Positions 32,974 through 43,950 of a stretch of 64,000 nt of DNA are shown here, piece by piece (position 1 is the stretch's first letter; each line of letters starts with the position of its first letter). This DNA is from Artemisia argyi (lineage: Eukaryota; Streptophyta; Magnoliopsida; Asterales; Asteraceae). The position numbers and the translations under genes are program-made. The notes beneath the pieces were generated by a model. The model searched no databases. It was not told the origin of the DNA and worked only from the letters and a program-made list of their open reading frames with translations. The stretch covers positions 69,283,440-69,347,439 of the forward strand of contig CM060702.1 of assembly GCA_030686995.1 (NCBI GenBank). Direction: 5' to 3'.

Positions 32974-33270
32974 CATTTTCCGAGTTGTAATTTTAAAGTT
33001 TCTATTATGATTATATATTGTGTATTTCCCTAAGTTGAGAGCTAGGAATCGGTGAGTAATCAAATCAAACGAAACAAGCATGTATATTTTGTATAAGGGA
33101 GGTAGTACGTTAATCGGTTAAAAGTATACACGAAATATGAGATCTTTTTTAATCAAATAAAAATGTACACGAGCTGTGATAAACAGTGATGTGGCAACAT
33201 ATATTTTTTTCACATAATAAATTACAAGAAATGTGACAACTATGAAACATTTTTTTATTGTTCAATTATT

Positions 33271-33540
33271 AAAGTAAAGTGGCCAGTGATGTGACAGCTG
33301 ATGCGACGAGTGAGGGGAAATTTCAACATCACATAAACTTCTACACGAAATATGACAATTATTAAAGTAAAGTGGCCAGTGATGTGACAGCTGATGCGAC
33401 GAGTGAGGGGAAATTTAAACATCACATAAACTTCTACACGAAATATGACAATTATTAAAGTAAAGTGGCCAGTGATGTGACAGCTGATGTGACGAGTGAC
33501 GGGAAATTTCAACATCACATAAACTTCTACACGAAATATG
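33271..33540. repeat. 93-bp tandem repeats, 3 copies, upstream of transposase
   Basis: Units start at 33271, 33364 and 33457; each ends with CTACACGAAATATGA. Further single copies of the motif at about 33127 and 33580 continue the array towards the transposase start. Confidence 0.9.
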
Positions 33541-33708
33541 AAATTTAACTATGAGAAGTTTCGTATCACATATAATTGTACACGAAATATGACAATCAAA
33601 ACACTGACTTTAGAAAAACACACACGCTTACTAAGCCAACTATATATAACACATCAACAACTTGATGTGCATACACACTTTCACACACAAAAGAAAAACA
33701 AATTTGAA

Positions 33709-36700
33709 ATGAGTTGTAAAAAAATAAAATGCAGGTTACATTATCATGATATAGATCGTGGTGTCATAATTTATGATGATGTAACGTATTCGGGGTTAGT
33801 TAATATGGTGATGAGCAAGTTTAATTTGAACCATAATGACCGGGTCAATTTAAAGGTTAAACTTCCTTCAATTGACTCTCTACTCGATATTACTGATGAC
33901 AACGAGGTAATTTTTTTGGTTGAATGTGCTTTACAGTCTCCTAGTGAAATTGTAGAATTGTTTGTTTCACAAACAAAAAATTTTGAAGCAACAAAATCTG
34001 TTACTACAACCCAGCAAGTGCCACACTTTCATAACTTTTTTTCCTCAAGAATAGATGAACACATTGGCTCAGCTAGTGATGTTCCATTTATGTATGCCGA
34101 AAAATATGATTTTCATAACAATGACTCTGGTTATAAACATGAGGCCAATTTCACAAAAACGGACTCATCATTTGCTTTCAATTCGAATAACGAACAAGAA
34201 GATGATTTTCTAAACAACTACTATGCTTATAAAAATGAGGCCAATTTCACAAAACCTGGGTCATCAAGTGCTTTCAGTTCTTATAACGAACAAGAAAATG
34301 ATTTTCTAAGTATTGACTCTGGTTATAAAAATGAGGCCAATTTCACAAAACCAGGGTCATCTTGTGCTTTAAGTTCGGATACCGAACAAGAAGATGAGCC
34401 AAGTAATACTTACTTGGATTTAAATAAACAACCGCAACCCATTCACCAAAATTGGACAAATTCTTTTAAATATATCCCCCAAGTTCCTGAAACACCACTT
34501 TACAAGTCAAAACCATTTTCTACAGAGGTTTATGATAAAGAAAATAGAATAAAAGTCAACGAGCTGTTTTTAGATAGGGCTACGTTAGACATGGAATATA
34601 GGGTGAAATCTCTAGAAGATGGTTTTGAATTTGTTTCCAAAAAAAGTAATCCGAGTACGCATAGTGTTAAATGCGTTCAACATGGAAAATGTGCATGGTT
34701 TGTTAATGCAAAACGTTGGAAGAATTCAGATGTTTTTCAAATTACAAAGATGAATGATGTTCACACCTGTGATAGAACTCAAACATTTCCTAACCATCGA
34801 AATGCAAACAAAAAAGTTATTGCCCACATTATGAAAGGCAAATTACAAGATGGTAGCCGTGATTTGAAACCCAGAGATATACAAAAAGATATCTTGGCAC
34901 AATATAAAACATCTATATCTTACAAACAAGCATGGAGAGGTAAGGATTATGGGTTAAAAAAGTTAAGAGGTTCACCATTAGAATCCTTTGAGATGCTACC
35001 CTATTACTGTTACAACTTAGAGAAAACAAACCCAGGGACTGTGACACGAATCAAGACAAACAATGCAGGAGTTTTCGAAATATTATTCATTGCAATTGGT
35101 GCATCAGTAAGTCTCGTTATTTTTTTAATTTTTTTTCTTACTACATTTTTTTGAGATACGTGACAACACGTTTGCTTGTAAAAATTGTTTATATTCAGTT
35201 GCGCACGTTTCGGAACCATCTTCGCCCAATACTTATAGTGGACGCGGCGCATTTGAAGGGTGTATACAAGGGTACCAATTTCCAAGCTGTAGGGATGGAC
35301 GGAAACAACCAAATTGTGCCAATTGCTTACGGTATATGCAGAGGAGAGACTGGAGATTTATGGTCGTGGTGGATGTCAGTACTTAGGGAGTGTGTAGGCG
35401 ATAATCCAAATATGGTTATCATATCTGATAGGCATCCTTCGATAGCTTTATCAGTAAGGAATGAGTTTCCGTCGGCGTTTCATGGTATATGTTGCCGTCA
35501 TCTAATGATGAACCTTAAACTAAAAAATAAAAAAGTTAAAGGTCTATATTGGGGCATATGCAAAGCGTATACAACAGATCAGTGGCAAAGAAAGATGAAC
35601 ATACTCTTGTCTGTTCAACCAGAAGCGTACCAGAAGCTAATGGAGGCTGATCCTACACGTTGGTCTAGAGCGCATTGCCCACGTACTCGTTACAATTACT
35701 GTACATCCAACAGTGTCGAGTCTCTTAATTCTTGTACTGTTAGGTACAGAAACCTACCGGTCACAATGTTGACCGACACGTATCGAGATATGGTGCAGAA
35801 GTGGTATTTTAACCGTCGAAAAGCTGCAGGTATTTCTTGCTTAAAAAATTAAGTATATATTAAACGTGTGAGTTGGTGGTAAAATAATTAACGGGTTTAT
35901 ATTCACGTTTTTTGTAGCAACAATGAAGTACGAAATCACTGATTGGGCAGCAGATAAGGTGGAAAAAAGAAAAAGAAAAAGCGTCAGATGGGTTGTATAC
36001 GGAATTAACCAATTTCAGTATCAAGTTTCTGATGGGCTATATAACCGTGAAGTGAACTTACTGACCAAACAATGTGAATGTCGAAAATGGGAGCTGTCTG
36101 GGATACCTTGTGGGCATGTTATTGCTGTTAGTCGGTTTTTGGGTCAAACAAATTGTGTACAATATGTCGCGCACTGGTTTAAAAAGGAAAAATATCAAGC
36201 AACCTACGCGGAGTCAATTCAATTTGTTGGCAATTTTAACGAATGGGAGTATCCAAGCCATATACATCCTGTTACTCCTCCAAACATGAACAACCCTCAA
36301 CCAGGTCGTCCAAAAAATACAAACCGTATACTATCACAAGGTGAGGAACCAACTACAAGACATTGTAGCAGGTGCAATGAAGTTGGCCACACACGTGGGC
36401 GTTGCAACAAATCATTCGTCCCTGATCCGCCTGTACGCAAAGGTAAACAAAAGCAACAAGATTTTGCAATGGATGAGCAACCATATGCTCAAAACTCCTA
36501 CTGTTACCAAGAGTATGGTCAAAACACATACCCCACAAACAATTGTGATCAAAACCAATACACGCAAGCATTCGATCATAACCAATACACGCAAACATTC
36601 GATCATAACCAGTACGCATCTCAACAATATGATCAAAACACAAATGCTTCACAAATGTATGATCACAATTACACACAACCATCATTCAACATGTCTCAAC

Positions 36701-36789
36701 AATACGATTCCCAGCAGTATGCCTCTCAACATATAGATGATCACAACACGCAACGTTCAAATAGTTGGTTTAATCACCTTGGTTTTTAA
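33709..36789 (+). CDS. MuDR-type transposase
   Basis: Three exons, 33709-35106, 35199-35829, 35918-36789, GT-AG and phase-consistent, 966 aa. Start MSCKKIKCRLHY was chosen over an open upstream extension (33538) because the PB1-like domain begins there. Domains: PB1-like (~4-90); three 32-residue repeats with YKNEANFTKPGSS (~142-231); MuDR N-terminal DNA-binding region (~279-350, VNELFLDRATLDMEYRVKS); MULE catalytic domain with Asp481 (LIVDAAHLKG), Asp543 (IISDRHPS), Cys565-x-His567 and Glu640 (SNSVESLNS); SWIM zinc finger (Cys729, Cys731, Cys741, His743); CCHC knuckle (Cys826, Cys829, His834, Cys839); and a Gln/Asn-rich tail with FDHNQYTQ repeats. It cuts and joins the element ends in the nucleus. 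No stop or frameshift was seen, so it may be active. Confidence 0.93.
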
Positions 36790-37086
36790 GATGGTAGAAC
36801 AATTTATGTGTTTTTAATATTTTCAATTTACTATGTAATGTAATTTACGTATTCTGTAATAAATTCCTTCTTTTTTAATATTATTATATAAATACTGTCG
36901 TACTACAATTTACCATTGTAATTGCTCTTACAAGCTAAAAACCCTAAAAAAATTATAACCTAAACCATAAACCTAAACCCTAAAATCTTACAAACAACAC
37001 ACTAAAACATAACCCTAACAAAAACTTAACATATTTCGGATTAATTTATAGAAGAATTATATACATTATTTTTTTTTGAAACTTGT

Positions 37087-37555
37087 ATTTCGCTGCAATG
37101 CAGCATAGAAATACATTTGTTTGTTTTTTTTTTTTTTTTTTTTAATTTTATCAAAAGCTTACAAGCAATGCAATGCAGCCTTGTGGGTACACGTGTCGCC
37201 CAAACCTCTATCTCGCTGCAATTAAGAGCAGAAATACTATTCTTTGCAGTCGTGGGGCCCAACAAAAGCTATCTCGCTGCAAAGCTTATAAGAAATACAA
37301 AATTTTAATTTTTTTTATTAACGTGGGTCCCCAATAAAGGTATTTCGCTGCATATGCAACTAGAAATACAAATTTTTTTTTTTAATATTCGGGTGGGCCC
37401 AAAAAAGAAGTGTGGTGAGTGGTGGGACCCTTTGCAGTGTATTTCGCTGCAAAGGGTATGTGAAATACATTTTTTTTATAATTTTTTTTTCTAAAAATTA
37501 CGAGATGCTGACACGTGTTGATATTAAATTTCTGGGACACTTTGCAGCGAAATAT
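37087..37555. repeat. Right subterminal TGCAGCGARAT repeats
   Basis: TTTCGCTGCA or TCTCGCTGCA (complement TGCAGCGARA) at about 37087, 37211, 37271, 37342, 37442 and 37543, mirroring the left set. Confidence 0.8.
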
Positions 37556-37638
37556 GTGGCCTTTTTGGGAATAAAAAAAAAAAACCCGCCTCAAAAAAGG
37601 CAACACATTACTGCAGAGCCCTCTGCAGTAATTTTCGC
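37345..37638 (-). repeat. MULE-2 right terminal inverted repeat
   Basis: Inverted copy of 27316-27611; ends ATTACTGCAG...AATTTTCGC. Confidence 0.95.
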
Positions 37639-37647
37639 TATGAATTT
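37639..37647 (+). repeat. Target-site duplication of MULE-2 (right)
   Basis: TATGAATTT, identical to 27307-27315. Confidence 0.95.
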
Positions 37648-37739
37648 TGTCAACGATATTGCGTATTGTGTCTATACAACATTGGTAGGATAGAGAAGTA
37701 AAAGTTGGTTTATAAGTGTCATTCTATTCAAATGTTATA

Positions 37740-37994
37740 CTCCCTCCGTCCTAAAATTATAATACCCTTTTAACTTTTTCGGTCTTTATTTTTCAACTTT
37801 GACCTTAAATATTTTTGTTTATATTACATAATACTTGATGCAAAATATATGAGTGAATTGAGTTTTAAATGTATTTTTCATTGGTATAATTTTCATCAAC
37901 TATTGTATAACACAAACAAAAATATTTAAAGTCAAAGTTGAGAAAGAAAGACCGAAATAGTCAAAAGAGAACTATAATTTTGGGACGGAGGTAG
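37740..37994. mobile_element. Stowaway MITE 1 (255 bp)
   Basis: Begins CTCCCTCCGTCCTAAAATTATAAT and ends ATTATAATTTTGGGACGGAGGTAG, flanked by TA on both sides. The related sequence at 38383-38400 has a single TA and no insert. The classic CTCCCTCCGT terminus identifies the Stowaway/mariner group. Confidence 0.95.
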
Positions 37995-38262
37995 TAAACT
38001 TTTTTAGGAGGCTTTTGGAGAGAAGTAGTGAATGATTAATTTGGTTTATATTATATCTATTGAAAATAAGTAGGCCATTTAATGTTTCATTTTTATTTTA
38101 CTTAAATTCAAATTTTCACTCAAAATAACACTAACATGACCTATCATATTTAAATAAAACATTAGAGAATCTCAATCAATATCTACAATATATATGTTTA
38201 ATTAATCATACACTTAATACTTTGCACCTTTGAATCCTATAATATATATGTTTAATTAATCA

Positions 38263-38500
38263 TGTTAACTGATGTTCTGTTGTAACTTATGAGTTTTATC
38301 AACAATATTGCGTATTTGTGTCTATCCAACATAGGTAGGATAGAGAAGTAAAAGTGGGTTTATAAGTGTCATTCTATTCAAATGTTTAAAAGTTTTTTAG
38401 GAGGCTTTTGGAGAGAACTTGGTTTATATTATATCTATAATATATATGTTTAATTAATCATACACTTAGCATTTTGCACCTTTGAATCCTTTGTAGTTAA
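38263..38500 (+). repeat. Paralogous empty target of MULE-2 and Stowaway MITE 1
   Basis: GTTAACTGATGTTCTGTTG, one TATGAGTTT, ATTGCGTAT, GGATAGAGAAGTAAAAGT and TTTAGGAGGCTTTTGGAGAG run on without interruption. The other copy (27276-27315 joined to 37639 onward) has MULE-2 at TATGAATTT and the MITE at TA. Confidence 0.9.
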
Positions 38501-38692
38501 AATAAAATTGTCATACTTTTTACTACATTAATGAAAAGCAGTTAATTTTTTTTACAATTATTTGGCAGTTATTTTTAAAGGGTATGATGAATGGTTGTGT
38601 TGGTTCGTTTGGAGGGAACCAACAATCACGTTGGTTGGTTGTTAACTGCAAAAACTTAACTATAAAAAGGTGTTTTGGTGACAAATTTAACA

Positions 38693-38743
<51 letters not shown>

Positions 38744-39153
38744 AACACTTTCAATACATATAATATGCTGACTTGTGATGTTCATGTGAACTTTATGTAT
38801 GTTGCATAAAGTTTTGTTCTTTGAGGTTGAATCCTTTGAAGAAATTAGTTTCGAATCCCACCGGCGTTAATAATAGGAGCTAATGTTTTTCAAGTATAAT
38901 GATTATCACGTCTTTAATTCCGTTTAAATTATTAGAAGTTCTAACATGTTCTAATACCACTTGTTAAGCAAACAATGTTTTTGAAGAAATGAATCAGGAC
39001 AGTTTCATCGGAAAAAGGTAATGGCGTAAGAGAAGTCAAACCATGAGTGTTTAAGTAGAAAACCAAGTGTCATGAAGAGAAGTCAATAAGAGTGACCCCA
39101 TCCAAGTTAATGCAATTTCTTCCAAGTTTATATTTGACTCCTTTAATAAGCTA
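38501..39153. other. Intergenic, no gene seen
   Basis: Contains a poly(A) run (38694-38738) and a local GGAACCAAC/GTTGGTT inverted repeat near 38615-38645. No gene. Confidence 0.5.
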
Positions 39154-39198
39154 CTAGCTACGTCTCATATTAATTGTTCAATTTTGCTTTTAAAAGAG

Positions 39199-39815
39199 TT
39201 AATTTCATAAATAGTCTATGTGGTCTATCAGATTTAACGAATATTGTCCATTTACTTTTTTTTTTAATGGGTCCTCTCTCTGTGGTTGCGACTCATAACG
39301 GGTTTGGTCCCTTGACAAATAATTCCGATAGTTTGACCATCAAACTTACAGAAATGACATAAATACCCTTAAAGGTAAGGTCCATGTGGTTTGTAGGGTA
39401 TAACGAATTTAGTCCCTAATTTTTTTATTACGTTTTCATTCGTAGTCATACGTTTTTATCTATTTTTGTCATTTTTTTTACGTTTTCATCCGTTTTTATA
39501 AGTTTTCATACATTTTTATACGTATTCGTATGTTTTTATATGTTTTCGTCCGTCATTTAACGTGTTTATATGCTTTCGTCCTTTTTTATACGTTTTTGTC
39601 CGTTTTCTTAAGTTTTCGTCCATTTTTTTACATTTTAGTATGTATCTTTACGTTTTCGACCGTTTTTTACGTTTCGCTCCTTTTATTACGTTTTCGTCTG
39701 TTTTTTTAAGTTTTCGTCAGTTTTTTTCGTTTTTTTCGGTTTTAACGGTTTTGACCGTTTTTCATATGTTTTTACACGTTTTCGTCCATTTTTATACGTT
39801 TTCATCCGTTTGTAG
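39199..39815 (+). repeat. Foldback-like element, left arm
   Basis: Begins TTAATTTCATAAATAGTC. The outer part is ordinary sequence (GGTTTGGTCCCTTGAC, GGTCCATGTGGTTTGTAGG); the inner part (39425-39815) is a degenerate array of ACGTTTTCGTCCGTTTTTAT. The right arm at 52319-52951 is its inverted partner. Confidence 0.75.
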
Positions 39816-39850
39816 ATAAAAATTTGTGATTAGATAAGTATACTAAAAAG

Positions 39851-40270
39851 CAATGTTGCAAAAATCGTAAATCGGTAGTCGGGCGGTCGACCACCCTGCA
39901 GCCTGTAATCGGTCAAGGCGGTGATTAATCGGTTTGGCATTTCCTGCATGTTTTGGGAATTTCTGGAGAGCAAACTAAAGATCTTAATTGATTCCAAGCC
40001 TTCTATGTTTACAAACCTCAATAAAAGGCTTCAATTCTGATTATGAGGCCCATTGTACGTTATAAGTGAAATAAACGATCCCTAAATTAAGTAAAATGCC
40101 TAAATTTCTATTTTTTTAAAATTGACCAATTCGGCCGATTCGGCCAATTTTTGACCGATTTTTTCTGATTTTTTTGCCTAGGCCGATTTTTTCACCGATT
40201 TTCGAAAATCGACAAGGTGCATCACCGATTAGCGATTAATCGGCCGATTCGGCCGATTTTTGCAACATTG
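39851..40270. mobile_element. hAT-type MITE (420 bp)
   Basis: Termini CAATGTTGCAAAAATCG and CGATTTTTGCAACATTG, flanked by a perfect 8-bp duplication CTAAAAAG (39843-39850 and 40271-40278). The interior is rich in CGATT/AATCG (CGGCCGATTCGGCCGATT). No transposase. Confidence 0.93.
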
Positions 40271-40332
40271 CTAAAAAGAAAACTAGACATTTGATTAAAA
40301 AAATGGCTTTGTAACGATTTTAAATCACGATT

Positions 40333-40337
40333 TTGAC
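40333..40337 (+). repeat. Target-site duplication of LTR element B (left)
   Basis: TTGAC, repeated at 52219-52223. Confidence 0.85.
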
Positions 40338-43300
40338 TGATTCGTGATAAATCAAGTTATAGTATAAGTATAGTATTACTCAAGAGATCCGCAAAGAAAT
40401 ACGGATAACCCGAGATCGTAGTCCGTGTGAAGGATGAATGGAATTTCGAATTCCCGATTCGTGAAATGTGTCGTGAAAGTGGTAAAAAGTGATTTGAATG
40501 AGATTATACTAATGAAATAGTAAATGAAGAACAAATAATCAACTAAACACGTAATTCAAGTAAGGCAACTAGAAACGTAACGTAGAATTGAAACCGTAAG
40601 CTAAAACGTAAATAAAACGTAAGCCTACGAAATAAAACGCGACTTTTAAGCTACACAATTCCTACGGACTTGAAAATAATTTTTAAAAATTAAAAATGAT
40701 AAAAGAAAATTTTGAGAAAAAAGAAAAATATTTTTTTGACTTTTTATTTATTTTTTATGAATTAAAAACTAATTAACTAATTAAATATTAAAAGAAAATG
40801 CAAATAAGGTGAGAAAAATGAAAATAAATTTTGAAAATTATAAAATAACTAAAAAGTAATTTTAAAACTAAAAACTAATTTTTTTTGGCTTTTTATGTAA
40901 TTTTTGGAAATTATAAACTAATAAATCTAATTAAAAATTCAAAATTAATTCAAAATAAATGGGAAAAATGCAAAATAATTTTCTAAAATTCTATAATAAA
41001 TGAAAATAAATTTTAAAAATATTTTTGGATTTTTCTTGGCTTTTTCTGATTTTTTTAGACTTTTTGGTAATTAAACTGTATTTAAAAATGATTAAAAATA
41101 AAAATAAAATAAGAAAAATAGTAAATGAGCTCAGAAAAATTTTAAAAAATTACAGAAAATCTAAAATATTAAAATAAGCTTGGGAAAAAAATTTGAAAAT
41201 AAAATAAGCTAGAAAAATGCTGATAAGCTGAAAACTGCTTATTGTGAAGTGCTTATTGTTAAGCACTTTGACAAATATTGACCCAAAACTTTGACCCAAT
41301 TAATTTTGAACTTATTTAAGCTTTATGAAACAATCTCATAACTAAATGAACTCAGAAACACAAGTGTGGGCCAAACAAGGTCAAATAAGCATAAGTGAAA
41401 TAAGCAATAAGCTCAACAGAATAAGCAAATGCACAAAATCAATGGAAATAGCAACTAAAGGCACAAAGTAACTCAAATGAGCAACAAATCTCAGATATTG
41501 AACACCAAATCTCACTAGCAGGCCTGTATTGTGAATTCAGAAACTTGTTCTATTCTATCAACTTAAAAGGCTGAATAAGCAGTTTAGAAAAGCTGAGTTG
41601 CAGAAGCTTATGGGGGCTAATGTTTGTCTAACCAACTGAGTTCACAAAACAACCAAAAGAAAAGGTCTCAAATCCAGTTTACTAACCTAAAGGCTACCTA
41701 GAATGTTGACCAAAGACCTGATGCACAGGGTATGATGAGGTTCAGACAATCAACTTTGAGGTACTTTTTCAATAAGCAAATGGAAAGCAAAAATGAATTT
41801 TCTTTTTGAAATTGTTTTAGTGTCTGCTAATCTCTACAAAACATTAAACAAAATGTATTTCCAAAAAAAACTGAATCCTAGAAAAGCTCACAAAGTTATG
41901 GCAAAATCTGAGTATATAACCTGTTTTGACTTTTTGAATGCAACTAAACTTTGACTGAAATGAATTTATAACTGATTTAATCTAATCCTAACTGATATCA
42001 TTTTATAATTAAGAAGCTAATAAACCTAAATGAACACCAGCTCTAACAGATTTAAGAATCCCAGACTTAAAAACTATCTTATGCTTCACAGAAATTATCT
42101 AACTAGCTAATTATGACTTTTATAGTAATAACCTACTGTTTATATGCTTGACTAAACCTATTTGCAGCCTAAGTGAGATGACTAAACCAATTTCTACCTC
42201 TGATACAACAATAATCTAAGTAAACCACATTGTTCCAAACACCCCTGATGTGAGACAGATGTGAACTTATGCTACTTAAATCACTACCATAGCAATCCAA
42301 AACTCTAAATAAGTAACAACTATGATCTAATATACTAATATGAATCAAAATGACAGACCTCAAACACAAAGAGAACACAGAAAACACAGATCTCAGATTG
42401 CAACTAAAACAACACAGATCCACTAAAATGAACAGATGCAGTAAATGAAATGAAACAGTAACAAATGCTAATATACTATTATCCTACTTATGCAACAATG
42501 AAAATGAAAATGAAAATCAATACACATACAAAACAAATCCCCCTCAGCAGAACAGAGGGGGTTCACTTAGCTAGCCTGTCTCGTAGACAGGCCAAAAAGC
42601 TCCAAATGGCTGTCTTCAATCCCCAATAAGCTCAAATGTTTGACCACTTTGGATTTTTTTTTTTTTTTCAATTCAAATGAAGCAAAAACGTATAAATGAA
42701 ATACAGAAAATAATACTGAATTTAAACTAATTAATCAATAACAATAAGCAAATTAAATTTTAAATAAGACAATAAACTAAATCTGAATTATATTAAATTT
42801 AAAGGGTTGAGTACAAAACTGAAATTTGAAATTACAATGAAATTAAGTGCTGAAAATTAAAAATGATAAGAATAAAATGGTCAAAATCCTTCTAATAACA
42901 TGAAAAATTGGATAATCTACAAAGGAGTGCGGAGGGGGTATATATAGCTGATGAGAGTAGAAGCCAGGTCACTGATCCGTGTGAGTTGTGCTTTCTTGAG
43001 TCCTTTCTGAGCCCTTGATTCACTTCTAGATTTTTCCAATCATCCACAGCCCTTGATTGATTGATTATGACATGATGTATCCTCCGTGTCTTCTCCCATT
43101 GGTCCACGTGCCCTAATCTCTGACATTCTTTGACTTATTCTGACCAAATGATTGGGTAATTATTACTTACACGAGGGTAATTGGGGTAATTTGGGATTCT
43201 AGGGTTCATGTAAACAGTGAAACACCTGGGTAATTTATGAATTGGGGGGCGGGGTTTATTTTGGGGGAATTTGTTTGTTTTATTATTATGGGGTGTTGAC

Positions 43301-43932
43301 CGTTTGACCTGGGTGGAAGGGATGTTGGATCGGGTTGTATTAAGATAGTAACAGGCTGAGTAAGGAGTAAGGGTGATGGGCTTGTAACAATTTTTGGGCT
43401 TGGGGTGTAAGTGGGTGTTGGTATTTGTAGATCTGGTTATATTATAGGAGTAGTATTATTTGTAAGGCAAGGACCAATTGTGTATTATCTGAAAATGTAG
43501 GGACCAAATCTGTAATTTATTCAAACTTTCTTCCAAGGGTATTTCTTGTCACTTTTTGAATCATGGAGGATCAAATCTGATTTTTTTTTAAATATTTCTT
43601 CCAGGGATTTCTGAAAGCTGAGGGACTGAAGTTGCCATATTCTCAAACTTTGACCCGGGAGTATTTTTGCAACTTTGTGATTCTCTGAGGACTTAAATTG
43701 ATAATTTGAGCTTTCCTTGATCATTTTGCTTTCCCGGCTTCGGCTTTTGACCTTTTTCCATTCTCGTGCTCGTTTTTGTCGATTTTGGCTTTGTTTTTGT
43801 TCATTTTTCACCTATCCGTACCTGCACATACACAAATACAAAAACATACATTCTCTTGGCATTTTTGGTTAGTATTTGGTATTTTTGGTCTGAATTAAGG
43901 CCTAAAAAGGATGTGTGATTAATCACTCATCA
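40338..43932 (-). repeat. 3' LTR of element B (3595 bp)
   Basis: Starts TGATTCGTGATAAATCAAG, ends GATTAATCACTCATCA (plus strand). AT-rich with a (G)AAAA-rich central part and many AATAAGC motifs. Open frames inside it recur in the other LTR at the same offset and have no coding signature. Confidence 0.95.
42939..42946 (-). promoter_or_regulatory. TATA box, 3' LTR of B
   Basis: TATATATA with flanks AGCTATATATACCCCC on the minus strand, preserved in both LTRs. Confidence 0.55.
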
Positions 43933-43950
43933 AAATCCCCCAGACTAAGG
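43933..43950 (-). promoter_or_regulatory. Polypurine tract of element B
   Basis: Minus strand TTAGTCTGGGGGATTT just before the 3' LTR start TGATGAGTG. Confidence 0.7.

Larger units (their letters stand above)
27316..37638 (+). mobile_element. MULE-2: 10.3-kb Mutator-like element with transposase, ULP1 and PB1-HROB genes
   Basis: 10323 bp between perfect 9-bp duplications, with near-identical TIRs of about 290 bp starting GCGAAAATTACT. Order: TIR, subterminal repeats, GGT/GTT-rich leader, DUF1985-Ulp1 gene (+), PB1-HROB gene (-), regulatory region, coiled-coil gene (+), tandem repeats, transposase gene (+), subterminal repeats, TIR. The Ulp1 cargo places it with the Kaonashi-type (ULP-carrying) MULEs known from plants. 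The transposase is intact by eye and the target flank is undecayed, so the insertion looks young and may be autonomous, although the ULP1 gene is damaged. Confidence 0.92.

Noticed and set aside
33255..33518. Minus-strand frame with repeated FPLTRRISCHITGHFTL
   Set aside because: Shadow of the 93-bp tandem repeats upstream of the transposase.
36341..36736. Several frames overlapping the transposase 3' part on both strands
   Set aside because: Shadows of the Gln/Asn-rich repeat tail in other frames.
42169..42423. 84-codon frame repeated at 50459-50713, and other LTR frames (42892, 43521, 51178, 51807)
   Set aside because: They lie in the two LTR copies of element B; repetition reflects the LTR, not coding conservation, and no domain is visible.
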